From NCBI GenBank assembly GCA_011634665.1, contig WAEK01000007.1, positions 2,266,501 through 2,330,500 of the forward strand: a stretch of DNA of 64,000 nucleotides, in the 5' to 3' direction. The position numbers were made by a program, and so were the translations under genes. Source of the stretch: Mortierella sp. BCC40632. Lineage: Eukaryota; Mortierellomycota; Mortierellomycetes; Mortierellales; Mortierellaceae. Of the stretch, positions 1-12,725 are shown one piece after another (positions within the stretch are counted from its first letter, which is position 1; each line of letters opens with the position of its first letter). Under the pieces are notes generated by a model. It was not told the DNA's origin, made no database searches, and saw only the letters and a list, made by a program, of their open reading frames with translations.

Positions 1-676
1 AAAAAAAAAAAAAAAAAAAAGTCAAAGAAGGATTGGTTAGGAAAGACGTCAAAAAGAACGCCACTCCAAAACAAAGGTGATACAGATCCGTGGATACCTT
101 TTCGGAATTGGCACCTGGGCGGTTTCTTTCTTCGTTGTTAGTAAAGAGGAGGGAAATTAGACTCTATACCGTCAAGTACACGTTACAGGAACAGCCCTGT
201 TGAAATTCTCTCTCTCTCTCTCTCTCTCTCTCGCTCTCCTTTGTAGAGAGAGTACATGTGGAGCGGGTGAATATGATTTTTAGTTTTTGGTTTTGCCCTA
301 GAGTCCATACAAAGTCCCCGAACTAGAAACATACTCTCTCCAGTGAGAGAGCTTGATCCCTTGATGACTGACAACAGGTTTGCTTCTAATCTCAAATTCA
401 TTTTTATCAGGGGGGAAGAGGAGAGAAGAGGAGAAGATGGTAACAAGGGTCTGCGCTTGTTTGTTTGTTTGTTTGTTTGTTTGATTGATTGTTTTTGTCC
501 TTCAAGAGATCCATTTAATTATTCAAAACTTAGTGATACACTCTACTTTACAAGCGGATTATGAAGACGGAGAAGAGGAAAGGGTGAAAGAAATTAAAAA
601 AGAAAAGATAGGAGAGGAGAGAGAGAGAGAGAGAGGGAAAAGAAGAGGGTGGGAAAGTTGTTCTTTTTCTTTTCTT
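1..676. other. Gene-free 3' flank of the MFS gene
   Basis: No coding region is supported. The first 20 bases are an A run, followed by a (CT)n tract near 208-236 and a GTTT repeat near 459-482. It lies downstream of the stop codon of the minus-strand permease, so part of it is probably that gene's 3' UTR and terminator. Confidence 0.6.
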
Positions 677-2953
677 TTACGAAAAGTAACGGAAACCTGG
701 GTGGTTGTCGCAAAGGTCCTCGCCTTCAGCCTCACGAGAGTACTCCTCAGGAGTCAAGTTGTCACGACGCTTGTTCTCACGGATAAGGAGGTACTTCATC
801 ACAAGAATCAACACTCCCGAGATACCCATCATACAAGCACAAATCGTGTGACCTCGAGCGAATCCATGAGCAGCATCCTCAGCTCTGTAGATCTGACCTC
901 CAATCGCTCCTCCGATGTTACCAAAGGAAATAATCGCTGCCGTGGCAACACCTCGCTTCGTGTGACCTCCAATGTTGGTCGTGAACCAGGAAAGCATGGC
1001 TGGGACCGAGGAAAAGACACCAGAGGTGGTGATGGTCAAGCAGACATAACGAGCAGCAGTAGACGATTCCTTGGTGACGATCAAGAGAATATAACCAAGA
1101 CAGCCGACAAAGGTTGGGATCGCGTAATGGTAACCACGCTCACGGAATCGGTCAGACGAGAAAGCGGTCAGAATGGTAAAGATACAAGCAATGATATACG
1201 TGGGCGCAGTCATGGCCTGAGTGGTCAGCGTGCTAGAAGAGGAAGAAGAAAGAAAAAAGAAAGAGTAAGGAGAGTAAGTAAAAGGAATAACACATGAGTC
1301 AGAAGTGTCCTATAAGAAACCTTATTCTCACTCAGATCGTTGGAACTCCCCACATTGTCCGCTCGGAGGTGGGGACGTGGGGAGGCGGGGGGAGGCGGGG
1401 GAGAGAAAAAAAATAAAAAGATTCACTTACTCAAAACCAAACTGGACGACGATCGAAGGGATGAAGAGCGAGAGCGAGTAGAGAGGAGTGGCATTGAGGA
1501 TATAGGTGATCATATGCATATACACCTTCCAATCCACAAACACACTCCTGAACTGCTTCCACGAAAAGTTGGTCTCCGTAGCTGGGCCAGCATCAACAAC
1601 CAAACGCTTGACTGCAAGATCTCTCTCGTCCTGGTTCAAGAATGATGCATTGTTGGGGAAATCGGGCAAGAAGAAAAAGACAACGATGGTCAAGAGAACC
1701 GTGGGAAGACCCTCAAGAATAAAGATCCATTGCCAGCCTAAACCGAATCAAAGAAAAGAGGTCGATTAGATAGGGGGGTTCAAGACAGATTGGAGGAAAG
1801 GGGGCATAGAAAGAAAAGAAAAGAAAAGGAGCTCATACCATGAAGACCCTGGATGCCATCCATTTGAGCGATACCGTAGGCAAGGACACCACCAAAGGCA
1901 CCGGCCATGGTTGCTGTACTGAAGAAGAGTCCGTTGCGAAGAGCCTGTTCACTGCGTGTGTACCAGAGCGAGATCAGATAGACAGCACCTGGGAAGAGAC
2001 CGGACTCGGTAAGACCCAAGAAGAAACGAGCAGCAAGCAGACCGGCAGCGTTCGTGACAGCAGCCATGGCCATCATGATCGTGCCCCAAGAAATCATGAC
2101 AATGGTAATCCATTTCCTTGGACCCATCAGCTTGAGCAGGATGTTGGAGGGGATCTCGAAAATAACATAACTGGATAATATTAATAATAAAAATAATAAA
2201 AATGTACCAAGTAGGGATAGAACGTCAACGGAAAAGGGAAGAGAGAGACATGTTAGCGTCTTTGTTTGCACGCGTCTGTGTGGTCCAGGACGTTCGGCCG
2301 TTTTGGCTCAAGTGAGGTTGTTTTTCTTGTTTGTTTGTGTGTATCGCACAGAGAACACACAAAAGGGAAAGAAGAAAACACCCCTTGGTGCATGAATGTT
2401 TGGGTGTGCGTGTGCTCTTTTTTTCACAGGGTAAGGGATTAGGGAGGTCCACTTTGAACAAAACTCTCCCACAAGGACAAACAGCCTGAGCATTGGGACA
2501 TGGGACATTACCCGAAGAAGAAGATGGACAAGGCCCAGTTGTACTCGGATGGGGTCAGGCCGATATCCGACTCGAGATGGGCAACCTTGGCATTACCTAG
2601 AAAAATGATAGAAAGTTGAGAGGTATGGAAACAAAAGCACTTGTCAGTCATGAACCTCTCCAGAAGTCTGTCCAAGCAGGTCGTTGTCGGTGTGTAGAGC
2701 TAGGCACGGTTTGTTTACCGATGTTGACACGATCAAGGAAGGAGAGAAGGTAAAGGACCGAGATCATAGGAATGAGACGAAAGTCGATCTTCCGGCGCAG
2801 CTTCTTGACCGCCACTGGATCAAGGACTGTGGTCTCGGTCATCGAGTTGGTTGACTGGGCCTGCTCAGTGTCAAAGTCATCGACCATCTTTTCGTGGATG
2901 TATCCGGGAGGCTGGGACTCGCCCGTCGCTTCTTTGCGTTCGTAGGTATCCAT
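677..2953 (-). CDS. MFS permease, anion:cation symporter (Dal5/Tna1-like) family
   Basis: Plasma-membrane transporter of the fungal allantoate/nicotinate permease group, importing a small organic anion with protons; the substrate is not deducible. Five exons on the minus strand: 2953-2719, 2596-2512, 2170-1839, 1737-1431, 1232-677, all GT-AG and in phase, giving 504 residues, the usual family length. The N-terminus is hydrophilic (about 60 residues). Then come the family segments FLDRVNIGNAKV (after helix 1), GYVIFEIPSN, ARFFLGLTESGLFPG, the central loop with FLNQDERDLAV, and the hallmark tail DNHPGFRYFS. The start at 2953 is the first Met of the exon carrying the conserved DFRLIPMISVLYLLSFLDR segment. 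Exon 4 ends at a GA/GTAAGT donor, so retention of that intron gives an immediate stop. Upstream on the coding strand is a long (CT)n tract. The family is secure, the substrate unknown. Confidence 0.9.
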
Positions 2954-3152
2954 CACGGCAGGTGAAGAGGTGGTGTAGAGAGGGTGAAAGGAAAGGCAGG
3001 GATCAAGAGGAAGAGGAGGAAGGAGGAAAAAAAAGAAAGAGAAAGAAGAAGAAGAAAAAGGGACGCAGCAGACAACTGTGGTCGTGAATTCAAGGAAAGG
3101 CAGAATGCAGGTACGACCAAAGGGCAAACCGTCGCGTCTTTTATAGGCTGAG

Positions 3153-3155
<3 letters not shown>

Positions 3156-3210
<55 letters not shown>

Positions 3211-3212
3211 GG
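3156..3212. repeat. (GA)n microsatellite upstream of the MFS gene
   Basis: About 55 bp of almost pure GA on the plus strand, which reads CT on the coding strand of the permease. It lies about 200 bp upstream of its start codon and could be in the promoter or 5' UTR. Confidence 0.9.
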
Positions 3213-5960
3213 ACAGACTGGCAGGGCCCACAGAATACAGAGTCGGACGTACTCTATCCCGAGCGAGCCCACAACCGGTACCTCTTGGTGCGGCCTGGTT
3301 GGCTATCGCTCAAGGTCTGCATGTGTCATATGATGATAGTCGCCACCTCATCCATACCCTCCAATCGCCGCCTTGCGCCCTCGCAGTCTCGTCTCTTCTC
3401 CAAATGCGTCGAACAAAAAACTGTGCCCGAACAAGCTTTTCTCTCTCTCTCTCTCTCTCGTAACCGCCGGCCCAATGGTGCTGCTCGCCATCGTTTAAGC
3501 TGCTCCGCTGCGGTTTATTCAAGGTTTGTCCTTTTGTCGCCTCGCTGCCTTTCCCGCTTCCGCTATCGCTATCACCTTGGCTCGCAGTCGCACACCGCAG
3601 CCTCCGCACAACAACCACCGCAACCTTGCTTTGGCCGGCACCCCAATCTCCACGGTCGGTGTCTGCAGTCCAGAGCAAACGGCGGATAGGGAGAAGGGGA
3701 AGGGAGTGAGAGCAGGGAACCGAACGGCCAGGTTGCAGGGTCTGGAAACGAGACCAATCCTATCCATGTCTCGTTGACTCCCATACCCAACCAGCATGGA
3801 TACATATGAAGATACGCGACCGGAAGAAGGCGGTATGGAGATATTTTATGTATGTTTGTATCTGTGGGGAAGGAAGGGAGCCAAGGTCCGGATAGAGAAG
3901 AACAGTTTTCTCTCTTTGTTTTTGCGACCGTGGGCGCCCGTCCTTCTCGATCTATTCGCCTTCTCTCTCTCTCTCTCTTCCTGCCTGTCCAGGATAAGGT
4001 TGCACGAAGCAGCCGGCTCGCCCTGTCCTTTTTCACTATCATTGACAGACTAAGGAACAGAACTTGTTCGTTTTTGCTCTCTCTCTCTCTCTGTCTCTCC
4101 TCTCGCCGTTACGCCGCGCTTCTTTATTCGCCAAGTTATGCTTTGCCCTCCACCATGGTCCCCTCCTCTCCCTCTCTCCCTCTCTCTTCATGCCGAGGAA
4201 AGTCTCCACGACCCTGGGGAAACGATCGCGCAGACATGTAAAAATGTTGTGCACAGATGCATCGATGCATTGAGGCGCAAGCCCCGCCTTCTTCCGTCCC
4301 TGCACAAGGACGAGACGGACGTTTTCCGATAACGCGATCGATGTTGTCTCAGAAAGGAAAGGCTGCATCAGGACCTGCTGATGTCGCAAGAACCTGGAGT
4401 GTAGTTTATTGAAGCATATTATTTTATTATTATTGTTGTTGTTGTTTGTACTTTGTAGGTAGGTTGGTTGCGCAGGGTGTGTGTGAGACAGATAGGTGTG
4501 TAGTATGGGTGTGTATTAGAGCTGGACTCAATACCAGAGCGGAAGAGGGAGGAGAAGGAGGAGGAGAGGAGAGTTGGCTCCGAGTCCGAGCCAACAGGGC
4601 GATCTCTTGGTCTCCAGGTCACCACTTAAAAATACAACTGGATCGTGGGTAAGCTGGAAAAATGTTCACCAGGTTGTACAGACAAAGGAAAAGCGGGGGC
4701 GAGGGAATAAGAAAAAACGAGGGGCTAACAATGGCTGAGGAGGAGGAGGAGGAGAAGAAGAGGAGAGCACAGAGAGTAGGACAAACACTAGGACTTGCCA
4801 AAAGAAAAAAAAGAAAAATAGGAAAAAACTAAAATCGACCGTTCAAAAGTTAACTCTCCATGAACTCATTCTGCTCTCAGCATGGAGGAGGAGAGAGACA
4901 GGAGGGAGGAAAGAGGATGTCCCAGCGCACACAGAGTCGAGTTGCCAAGGATGATTATTCAGTCAAGGCAAGGACATTGGGGAGGATAAGGTGGAGAGTG
5001 GGAGAGTGGAGAAGAAGAAAAAAAGCCACATCGAGAACCAAACCGAGATTTTTTGGGAGAGTGCCCTGAATTACAAATCGTATCAATCTTTGGACTTCTC
5101 ACGACCACCGCCACTACCATCACCACCACTGGGTCTTCCCCTTCCTCCCTCTCACCCTCGTGCTCAAGATTATCTGACCGGAACAACACTAAGCCAACGA
5201 ATGGACAGGAAAGATTAGCCTATGTGGCGCATGACACAAACACATTCTGTGGAGAACAAGAGCAAGAACAAGAACCCCCCCCCTCCCCTCAGGACCCTGT
5301 TGGTCCATCTACAAAGGAAAAGTTGTCCCCCCCACATTTCACCAATCTCCGGAATCTGCCTTGTGTTGTTAATGGGCTTATCCAAACTCTTTAACGAAGA
5401 ACATGGCCATCATCTCAACGCGTCCGTTTCTTTTTGCGTAGCATAGCAGGTTTGTCACAACACCCAATTAAATGCCTCCCTGCGATCTCTTTTTTTTTTT
5501 TTTTCGGATCCGAATCGTCATACACTATGTCTCGCTCCTGGATGACACTCTCAAAAAAAGAAAAGAAAAGGAAAGAAGAGAAAAGACGCGAGATTAAGAT
5601 AAGAAGAACCTAACAACAAAACCCACTACAACACGTCCACAGGACTTGTTCAAGATAAAAAAAAAGGTAGCAATGTGTCAGTAAAGGTTGTTTACCCATT
5701 GTGTCGCATTTTAGCATCCTGGAATCTTTCTTAGCCTATCGGAAATACTGTAGCCGACATCCATGTACATTAACCAAGAGAATATCTCTAGGACCTTGAC
5801 AAAAAAAAACAAAAAAAAACAACAACAACAACAAAAAAAAAAAAAAAAGTACCGTGTTTATGCCGTATATGTGTTTGATTGTTTTGGTTGGTTGTATTGG
5901 GGGGGGGGTCAAAGGTCAGCTCAAATGGCATTTTTGCGTAGTCTATTATTCATGCTTTGC

Positions 5961-5962
<2 letters not shown>

Positions 5963-6021
<59 letters not shown>

Positions 6022-6040
6022 AAAAAAAAAAAAAAAAAAA
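5963..6040. repeat. Long poly(A) tract just 3' of the PDK1 stop
   Basis: 57 consecutive A residues (5963-6019), one T, then 20 more A, followed by A-rich sequence to about 6060. On the coding strand of the kinase gene this is a roughly 80-nt T run beginning about 45 nt after the TAG stop, so it falls in or just beyond the 3' UTR. Confidence 0.95.
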
Positions 6041-6085
6041 GAAAAGAAAAAAAGAAAATGAAAAACTAGGATAACCTTTCTTCTA

Positions 6086-7692
6086 CTACTCTGCTCGCTC
6101 TCTCCTTGGTACTGCTGGACTATCTGTTGTGCTCCGTGACCCAGACTTGGGCGTGGTATTTTCACCCGACGATCCATTCTTGGGCTTTTTACCAACCAGC
6201 TTTTGCAAAGATTGCTTCAAGGCCGAATGCGATGTGAACAGGGTCATGATGGCATTTTTGCCTCCACTCTTCTTCTTGGAATGTCCTTTTGCTCCAGGTG
6301 CTGCCAGGTCCGAGCGTGATGTTCCCCTATACGTTTCCTTCAGTTCCTCTCCAGAATCTGCTCCCTTTAACTTGGCTATAGTCACTGTTGAATGTTCACC
6401 TTGTGTCATCTCCCCATGAGAGAGTGACATATCATTCAGGGTGGCTGTCAGATTCTCTGCACTTCTGGTATTGTCCTCCTCCTCACTCTCAATGCCATCT
6501 CCTGGGGTATCCACGCTATTGCAACCACTGTTGCCCATGCTACTGCCACTAGGTCCAATCTCACGGAATGGATCTACTGCGATCAGAGTATGATCCTCAC
6601 TGTGGGTGAGGTCTAGGCCTTGAACCGATGTTGATGGTGCAGGCATAGTCCAGAGCTCATCCCATTTAACTCCAGCAAAGAAAGGGTGTTGCTTCAGCTG
6701 GTCAATCCTATTATTGGCTCCCAGACGCGCGTTGGGATCATGCACAAGGAGCTTAGTTACAAGGTCCTTTGCCGTCTCGGGAAATCCAACGGGAAACGTA
6801 TACTCCAGGTTGACGATCTTTTGAAACGTCTGGTATTCGTTCGAGCCCTTGAAAGGGGGTCGGCCAGCCAAGAGCTGGAAGATGATACATCCAAGAGCCC
6901 ACAAGTCGGAGCTATTATGAATAAAAAAAAGTGTCCGCAGTGCTGACTGTTAATATTTCCAGAACGGAATGGAAATGCCCTATGTGACTAGTAGGATTGA
7001 TAAGAAGAACAAAAGGATAAGACTTTTCTGTTTGTTATTTCTTCAAAGAGTCGAGTGGTTTACCTTTTGCATGCCGACTTTTCTGTCAGCAATTCTGGTG
7101 AGACGTATTCGGCAGTGCCGACAAATGAATTGGCCCTTTCGGCTTCAGCCCCGTTCTCTGAGGGCTCAAGCATCTTGGCTGTTCCAAAGTCAGTGAGTTT
7201 GATGTACATCCTATGGTCGAGCAAGATGCTATATGTACATGATAAAGGGAGAAAGAAAAATGAAAGAAAGAAAGAAAAGGGATAGTTAGGATATTGTGAC
7301 AGAGTCTACTTTGAGCTGGATCGGTCCAAGGGGGTTGCTTAGAGATAACGATGTACGGATAGAGGAGAAGGGGAGCATACTTTTCGGGCTTGAGATCTCG
7401 ATGAATCACCTCCTTGTTGTGCACATACTCCACAGCGGTCAGAATCTGTGCAGCGTAAAATCTGGCGCCTTCTTCATCGAAAGAACCCAGCTAAAGAGAG
7501 ATGAATAGTTCGATTTCGAGTGAGTGTGTGTGTATGTATGTGTGTGTGTGCATTCAGGTAAGGTATCTACAATCTACAGCACCATTAGTGAGAAACCCTC
7601 TTTTAGACATTTTGGCACGTACCTTCCTGATGAACGTGAGCAAGTCACCATTTGGACAGAGCTCTAGGACATAGTCTGCAGATCACGGGAGA

Positions 7693-7745
<53 letters not shown>

Positions 7746-10299
7746 GTTTGCACAAGCCGTTAGTGTTTCCCATCCTGCTGTTTCCCCTGTTTCCCTTTTG
7801 GTCGATCCAGATGAAGGCCAACAAAGGGGACTGACAAAACTCTATTCTTAGGCTTTGGCTTTTGGGTCGGTCGTTGGGGGGAGGATAAAATAAAATACAA
7901 TAAAAGCGCTTTTTCTTTTTCTCTCTTTCTCTCTTTCTCTCTCTCCTGACTGCGAGAAGAGCATGTTGAGCTGGCTGCAACATTCCACCCCGAAGTGATC
8001 CTGAGATCACTCGATCGCATCGCTGCAACAAAAAAACAAAACGCCTTCTCCAGCCGATCCCTCCCGACCTCTCTCTCTCTCTCTCTCCCAAACCAAGGGA
8101 CACTGCAAGTGATCCGAGCAAACATTGTGCCTCAGGGGGGAAGAAGAAGAAGAGGAAGAGAGGAAAAGGAGCCTGCCCTGTTGTTGCAGTCGATGCGATG
8201 CGTGGGGAAGCCACTGAATACGCGGATAGATCGATCAAAGAGCCTCTCCACCTCATTCGGACTGGCGGGCTAGCTGACTAGCTGGCTAGCTGGCTAGCTG
8301 GCTGGCTCATAAAGAGTCCTGCGCGTTGAAACACTCTGGGAAATGAGAGAGAGAGAGAAAAAGGGAGCCTCAAGAAGGTAATAATGAAAATAATAATAAT
8401 GATAATGACAATAATAATAATAATAATAATAATAATGAAGGTTGTAATGTGTGGAAAAAAGAAAAGAGAGAGAGAGAGAGAGAGAGAGAGAAAACTTACA
8501 GAGACTAGACGAGTCTTGGAAAGTGGAATACAGCTTGACAACGCCGGGGTGGTCGAGGGTGTAGAGCGTGTTCTTTTCAATGTTGACATATTTGACCTTT
8601 CTCTCGCGGATGATATGTCGCTTGTCCAAGACCTTGATTGCATAGTCCCTCCCGTTGGACAGATCAACTGCAGAAACCACCTAGTTGAAGGGAGATGAAC
8701 AACAACGACAACAACAACAGTAATAATAAGAATAATAAAAATAATAATAAACATAATGCATGTTTAAATATATATATATAAACCGGTGGCAACGATTCGA
8801 TTCCGGGAGAGAAAGAGAGAGAAGAGAGAAGAGAATATAGAGAGGAGAGAGAGAGAGAAGAGAAGAGAAGAGAAGAAGAGAAAAAAAAAAAAAAAAAGTC
8901 AATTTCTAGAAATACGTTGGGTCCTTTCGCCCATGGTGTGCAAGTAAAGACATGATTGAGAGCACTAAGCACAAGGCATCAAAAGCCCAATGTTGGCTGC
9001 TGCACGTCAAAAAAAAAAAAAAAAAAAAACCCAGCATGGGACAAGCAGCAGCAAACAACAACAGACATGTAAAAAAGACGGGCATGGGAAGAGGATATCC
9101 CGACTCGCACTCTTTCTTATTTTCTTTCCTTCTTTCCTTCCTCTCTGCAGCGCCGTCGCGCGGTCGTGAGCCTCCTGCTCATGGATCCTCAGCGACCCCA
9201 CACAGACAGACAGACAGACAGACAGACAGAGAGAGACACACACACACACGCCTCCGGTCACAGTTCCAGCTCTCTATCTTTCTCTTTCATTCTTTCTCTT
9301 TCTCTTTCTCTCTCTCTTTCTCCTCACTCTTTGTCGGGATATAGGCAGCAGAGTCCTTGTTGCAGAAACACCAGCGCCCGAGTGTCGAGGGGAGTGTGGA
9401 TGAAGAGGTAGAGAGAGAGATAAGACAGATAGGGAGAGAGAGAGAGAGGAGGAAGAAGAGGAGAGTATCATCCACAGCAAATGAATCCTGTTCACAGATG
9501 ATGAACGACGAGATGTGGTGCAAAGCAGACTTGTTGCATGACCATCGGGATAAGGAGATGCTAAAAGGGTGTAGCTAGTGGTTGAGAAAGGATGAAGCGA
9601 TCCGGCAGCTGACAAGGGAAAGGATCCGAGAGAGAGAGAGAGAGTGAAAGAACGAAGGAAGGGGTGGTTCATCGAACTGAGAATGCCACAATCATAGATT
9701 CGTATATGATCCATTCCTGCCATCTTTCCGACTTTTTTTTGTTGTTGTTATTGTTGTTGTTGTTGTAGTGGTGGTGGTGGTGGTTGTTGTTGTTGCATGC
9801 ATACTTGCATGTGCTCCTTCCTTCCTCTTCTCGATGCTCACCAATTCCACCCATCAACATCAAAAATCAACATCAACAGAGAAGAGAGAAAAGCAAGAGA
9901 GAGATAAAAAAAAAGTCTCTCTCTCGGGAATAGATGGAGGAGGGTTTTTTTTTAGACCTATTGGGTCCATACCGTAGAATACGAGCCTTCGCCCAAAGCC
10001 TTGCCAAGTTGGTAGTCTGCCAAGGTTCGCTTGCGGACGATACTGGCAGCTGCGGCGGCTCCGTCCAACTCTGGTCCAGTCACTGCCATAGCAGCCCCTG
10101 TTGGAGTCGAGTTTGCTGTGAGTTGGGTCTTTGTTGAAGGAGACGGAGACAGGGACGGCGATGCGACTAACATGGTGCCGTTGGCGTCTTGTGGGTCCGA
10201 GCTGTTTGTCAGAGGTGGTGCCGGTGCTGGTGCTGAGGGAGAGGAGTGGGCAATGGTTGACTCTGGCGCAAGATCGGCCGGAGGTGTGGCGGACGACAT
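6086..10299 (-). CDS. PDK1: PDK1/Pkh-type AGC master kinase
   Basis: Serine/threonine kinase that phosphorylates the activation loop of other AGC kinases, acting in membrane/sphingolipid signalling. Six exons: 10299-9973, 8680-8500, 7675-7623, 7490-7381, 7228-7064, 6911-6086; all phases agree, 553 residues. Residues 1-90 are Pro/Ser/Ala-rich and disordered. The kinase domain starts at YQLGKALGEGSYSTV and shows AIKVLDKRHIIRE (ATP lysine), HRDLKPENILL, DFGTAK, the PDK1-type activation loop ANSFVGTAEYVSPELL, and EKSACKSSDLWALGCIIFQL, closely matching animal PDK1. The roughly 200-residue tail after HPFFAGVKW is low-complexity and ends in KSGGKNAIMTLF and basic Ser-rich sequence; I see no PH domain, as in yeast Pkh1/2. 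Introns carry (GA)n/(A)n on the plus strand, i.e. CT/T on the coding strand. Intron 1 is about 1.3 kb, long for this window. Confidence 0.93.
7696..7740. repeat. (AG)n microsatellite in PDK1 intron 2
   Basis: About 45 bp of AG repeat inside the intron between exons 2 and 3, close to the 3' acceptor on the coding strand, where it reads CT and could serve as an extended polypyrimidine tract. Confidence 0.9.
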
Positions 10300-10906
10300 T
10301 GCAGGGGAGGGTGGGAGAAACGAACAGGGTGAAAAGAGAGGAAAAGAGAGAGAGAGAGAGAAAGAGCGTGTGAGAGAGAGAAGAGAGCGAGAGAAAGAGA
10401 AAAAAAGAAAAAGAAAAAAAGAAGGATGATAAAATTTATGCGTGCAATATGGGCGCAGTGTGCGCGCATGCGTTGCGTGGCGGAGCGCAGCGCAACGAAA
10501 TATGAAAGATGCGAGCGACGAGCGCAAAAAAGTGTGTGTGTGTATGTGTGAGGAGAGAGATGTGTGAAAGATATTGAGAGGAACAGACCGGATGGCTCCT
10601 GTCAGAAGAGAGATCGCTCTCTTGTCTTCTGTGTTGTAGAGTGAGAGAAATAGAAAGAAGAGTCTATCTGCACCAACGAATGAAATGTGTGAAGAGAGAG
10701 AGAGAGAGAGAGAGTGCAGAGAGAGAGAGAGAGGATCGATCGAGAGAAAGAGGCTGTGGGCCACACACGCACACACAGGGTTGGGCGCAGGGCTCCCTGT
10801 CGGAGGCCTGGCTTGCTTTTGGCCTAGTACCACTGCTATCTCCTTCCGTTGCGTATAGGTCAAGAAGAAGAGAATGTCCGAGAACAAGTGCTCTTCTCTT
10901 TCTCTT

Positions 10907-10910
<4 letters not shown>

Positions 10911-10954
<44 letters not shown>
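10911..10954. repeat. (CT)n microsatellite
   Basis: About 44 bp of CT repeat in the divergent intergenic region upstream of PDK1, flanked by further CT-rich sequence. Confidence 0.9.
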
Positions 10955-10956
<2 letters not shown>

Positions 10957-12364
10957 GTTCTTTCTTTTTTTCTCTCTGACTATCTCTCTCTCTCTCTCAC
11001 TTTTCTCTTACCCCTTCCTAGTCTACTAACCAGCCTGCCCGAGGGCAACCAGGGCAACCAAACATCGTATCCTCTTAGGAAGCCTCTTCTTGGGAGTCGT
11101 CCATCCCACGCCCCCAAGACGACCAAAACGCTTGACCCACCCCTTTTTTTTTTTTTTCTTTTTCTTCTTTGACTTTGACCTTGTCTTGTTTTATCCACGC
11201 CACTCAAGGTCAAGTGATCTCTCTCTCTCTCTCTCTCTTCCCATCATCATCATAGCTCTACTTGAGAATGCCTCTAGAGCTAGAGTGATAGATCTGCTTG
11301 GTGGTCCTACTCCTAGCAGTGGTTTGGGAGTCAAAGGCAACAGGGCCAAAAAGGTGCTCCGAAGTGGTGCATGTCCGTCCAACATGAGACGAAGACTTTT
11401 TGTTCGGGCACACACCGTCAGTCACCATTGATATGTCTGGTCCACAAAGGGGCAGGACGGAATCAAGAGATAAAAAAAAAAAAACAACACCTTTGTGCTG
11501 GTCTTCGTAAGCTTGGTCAGCGACCCTGCCACCAGGAAGGAATCTCTTTCTCTGCTGCTTGTCTTCTAGCTCAATGAAAGAGTGCACACACCAACCCAAT
11601 GCCCAAAAAAAAAAAAAAAAAAAAGGTCCCGTGACCACAAATCGCGACAAGCGACAAGACGACAGACGACAGGATAGTAAAGGAATACTAGGATTCCAAG
11701 AGCATGTCTGCTTATCATGAGTACCTACAGGCAGCACGCATTGGGTAAGGCATCCAGGTCGCATCCAGGTCGCATCCAAGTCGTATTCAAATACGGATCT
11801 CGGGGGCGCATCCTTTATTTCACGGAAGAGCTCACGAAAGGATTCCTGCAGGATGTGCCAGATCCCATGGTTCATCTTTCTCAGCAGACAACAGACAACA
11901 GCAGTAGCAACAACAGACGAAACTCGATTTGTGACGCAGAAGAGGGGTCCATTGCAATGGCAGTCTCCTCTCCTTGAGCTCGTTGCTGCTGTGAAGAGAG
12001 CAGCAAGAGGGGGGAGAAAAAGACGCACGGGGAGGTAGTGCCAGGCCGTTGACCGGACCGCCCTGACTATCAGACTATCAATAGAACAGACGCGACAGAG
12101 ACCCTCTTCTCTAGGCTGATCTGCTCGCGCGTCGTCGAATGTGGTGTGCTGCGTGCTGTTCCTCCTCTCCCCCTGGTTCAGGGCTTTTTCACTCAGAGAT
12201 TAGCCGCGCTTTGTCCCTTTACTCTTCAGGCCCCTCCCTCTCACCTTCCTCTTTTTAACTTGGACAAGGTTGTTCCGAGTCTCAATGGCCGAGCCCAGAC
12301 ACTCTTCCTCCTCCTTCTAACTCTACACTGCTCCTCCAATATGGAAGTGGTCTCCCACTACAAA

Positions 12365-12462
12365 GTCATCGGCCTCTCTTCTCAGAGTCCCCGGCCTTTC
12401 CCCACAATGTCCTCGGCCTTGCTCCACAGTGTCCTCGGCCTTGCTCCACATTGTCCTCGGCC
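12365..12462. repeat. 22-bp minisatellite, about 4.5 copies
   Basis: Tandem units of 22 bp starting GTCCTCGGCCTTGCTCCACA. The two central copies are nearly identical, the first two are diverged, and the last is a 10-bp partial. It lies in a non-coding interval upstream of the acetate transporter. Confidence 0.85.
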
Positions 12463-12687
12463 GCGCCAATCCCTGCAACAATTGCGGGGGACCCTTCTCC
12501 AGGTTCCGCTGACACATACACACGTGGACGACTCGCTTCATGGTTCTAATCTTAACAAGAACCATCATACCTTCCCCTCTCCTCCCCTAAGACGGTGTCT
12601 TTCTAGTCCGTGGCGAGAAGTAAACTAGGAGAAAGTTTATGTAAGGTAGAGGTTGAGAGAATATGTAAGAGTATGTGAGAAAGAATG

Positions 12688-12725
<38 letters not shown>

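Larger units (their letters stand above)
2954..6085. other. 3.1-kb intergenic region with MFS promoter and PDK1 3' flank
   Basis: No convincing gene: open frames here are short, rich in Ser/Leu/Arg from CT/GA tracts, and match no family I recognise. The part next to 2954 must contain the permease promoter. The part before 6085 is the 3' flank of the PDK1-type kinase. The interval also holds (GA)n, short CT blocks and a very long A run. Confidence 0.6.

Noticed and set aside
8785..8805. T-loop-like GATTCGATTCC suggesting a tRNA
   Set aside because: No cloverleaf can be folded around it; it lies inside a PDK1 intron next to GA repeats.
9007..9411. Frames around the CACAGACA/(CA)n repeats near 9.2 kb
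   Set aside because: They lie in PDK1 intron 1 and are generated by simple repeats.
10031..10429. 132-codon plus-strand frame over PDK1 exon 1
   Set aside because: Antisense shadow of the Ala/Pro/Ser-rich PDK1 N-terminus, running into a GA repeat that reads as Glu/Arg/Lys.
11258..12028. 256-codon minus-strand open frame in the PDK1-acetate transporter interval
   Set aside because: Contains a homopolymer-encoded Phe run (from poly(A) at 11606-11624), no recognisable domain, and no supporting neighbouring exon; likely chance.
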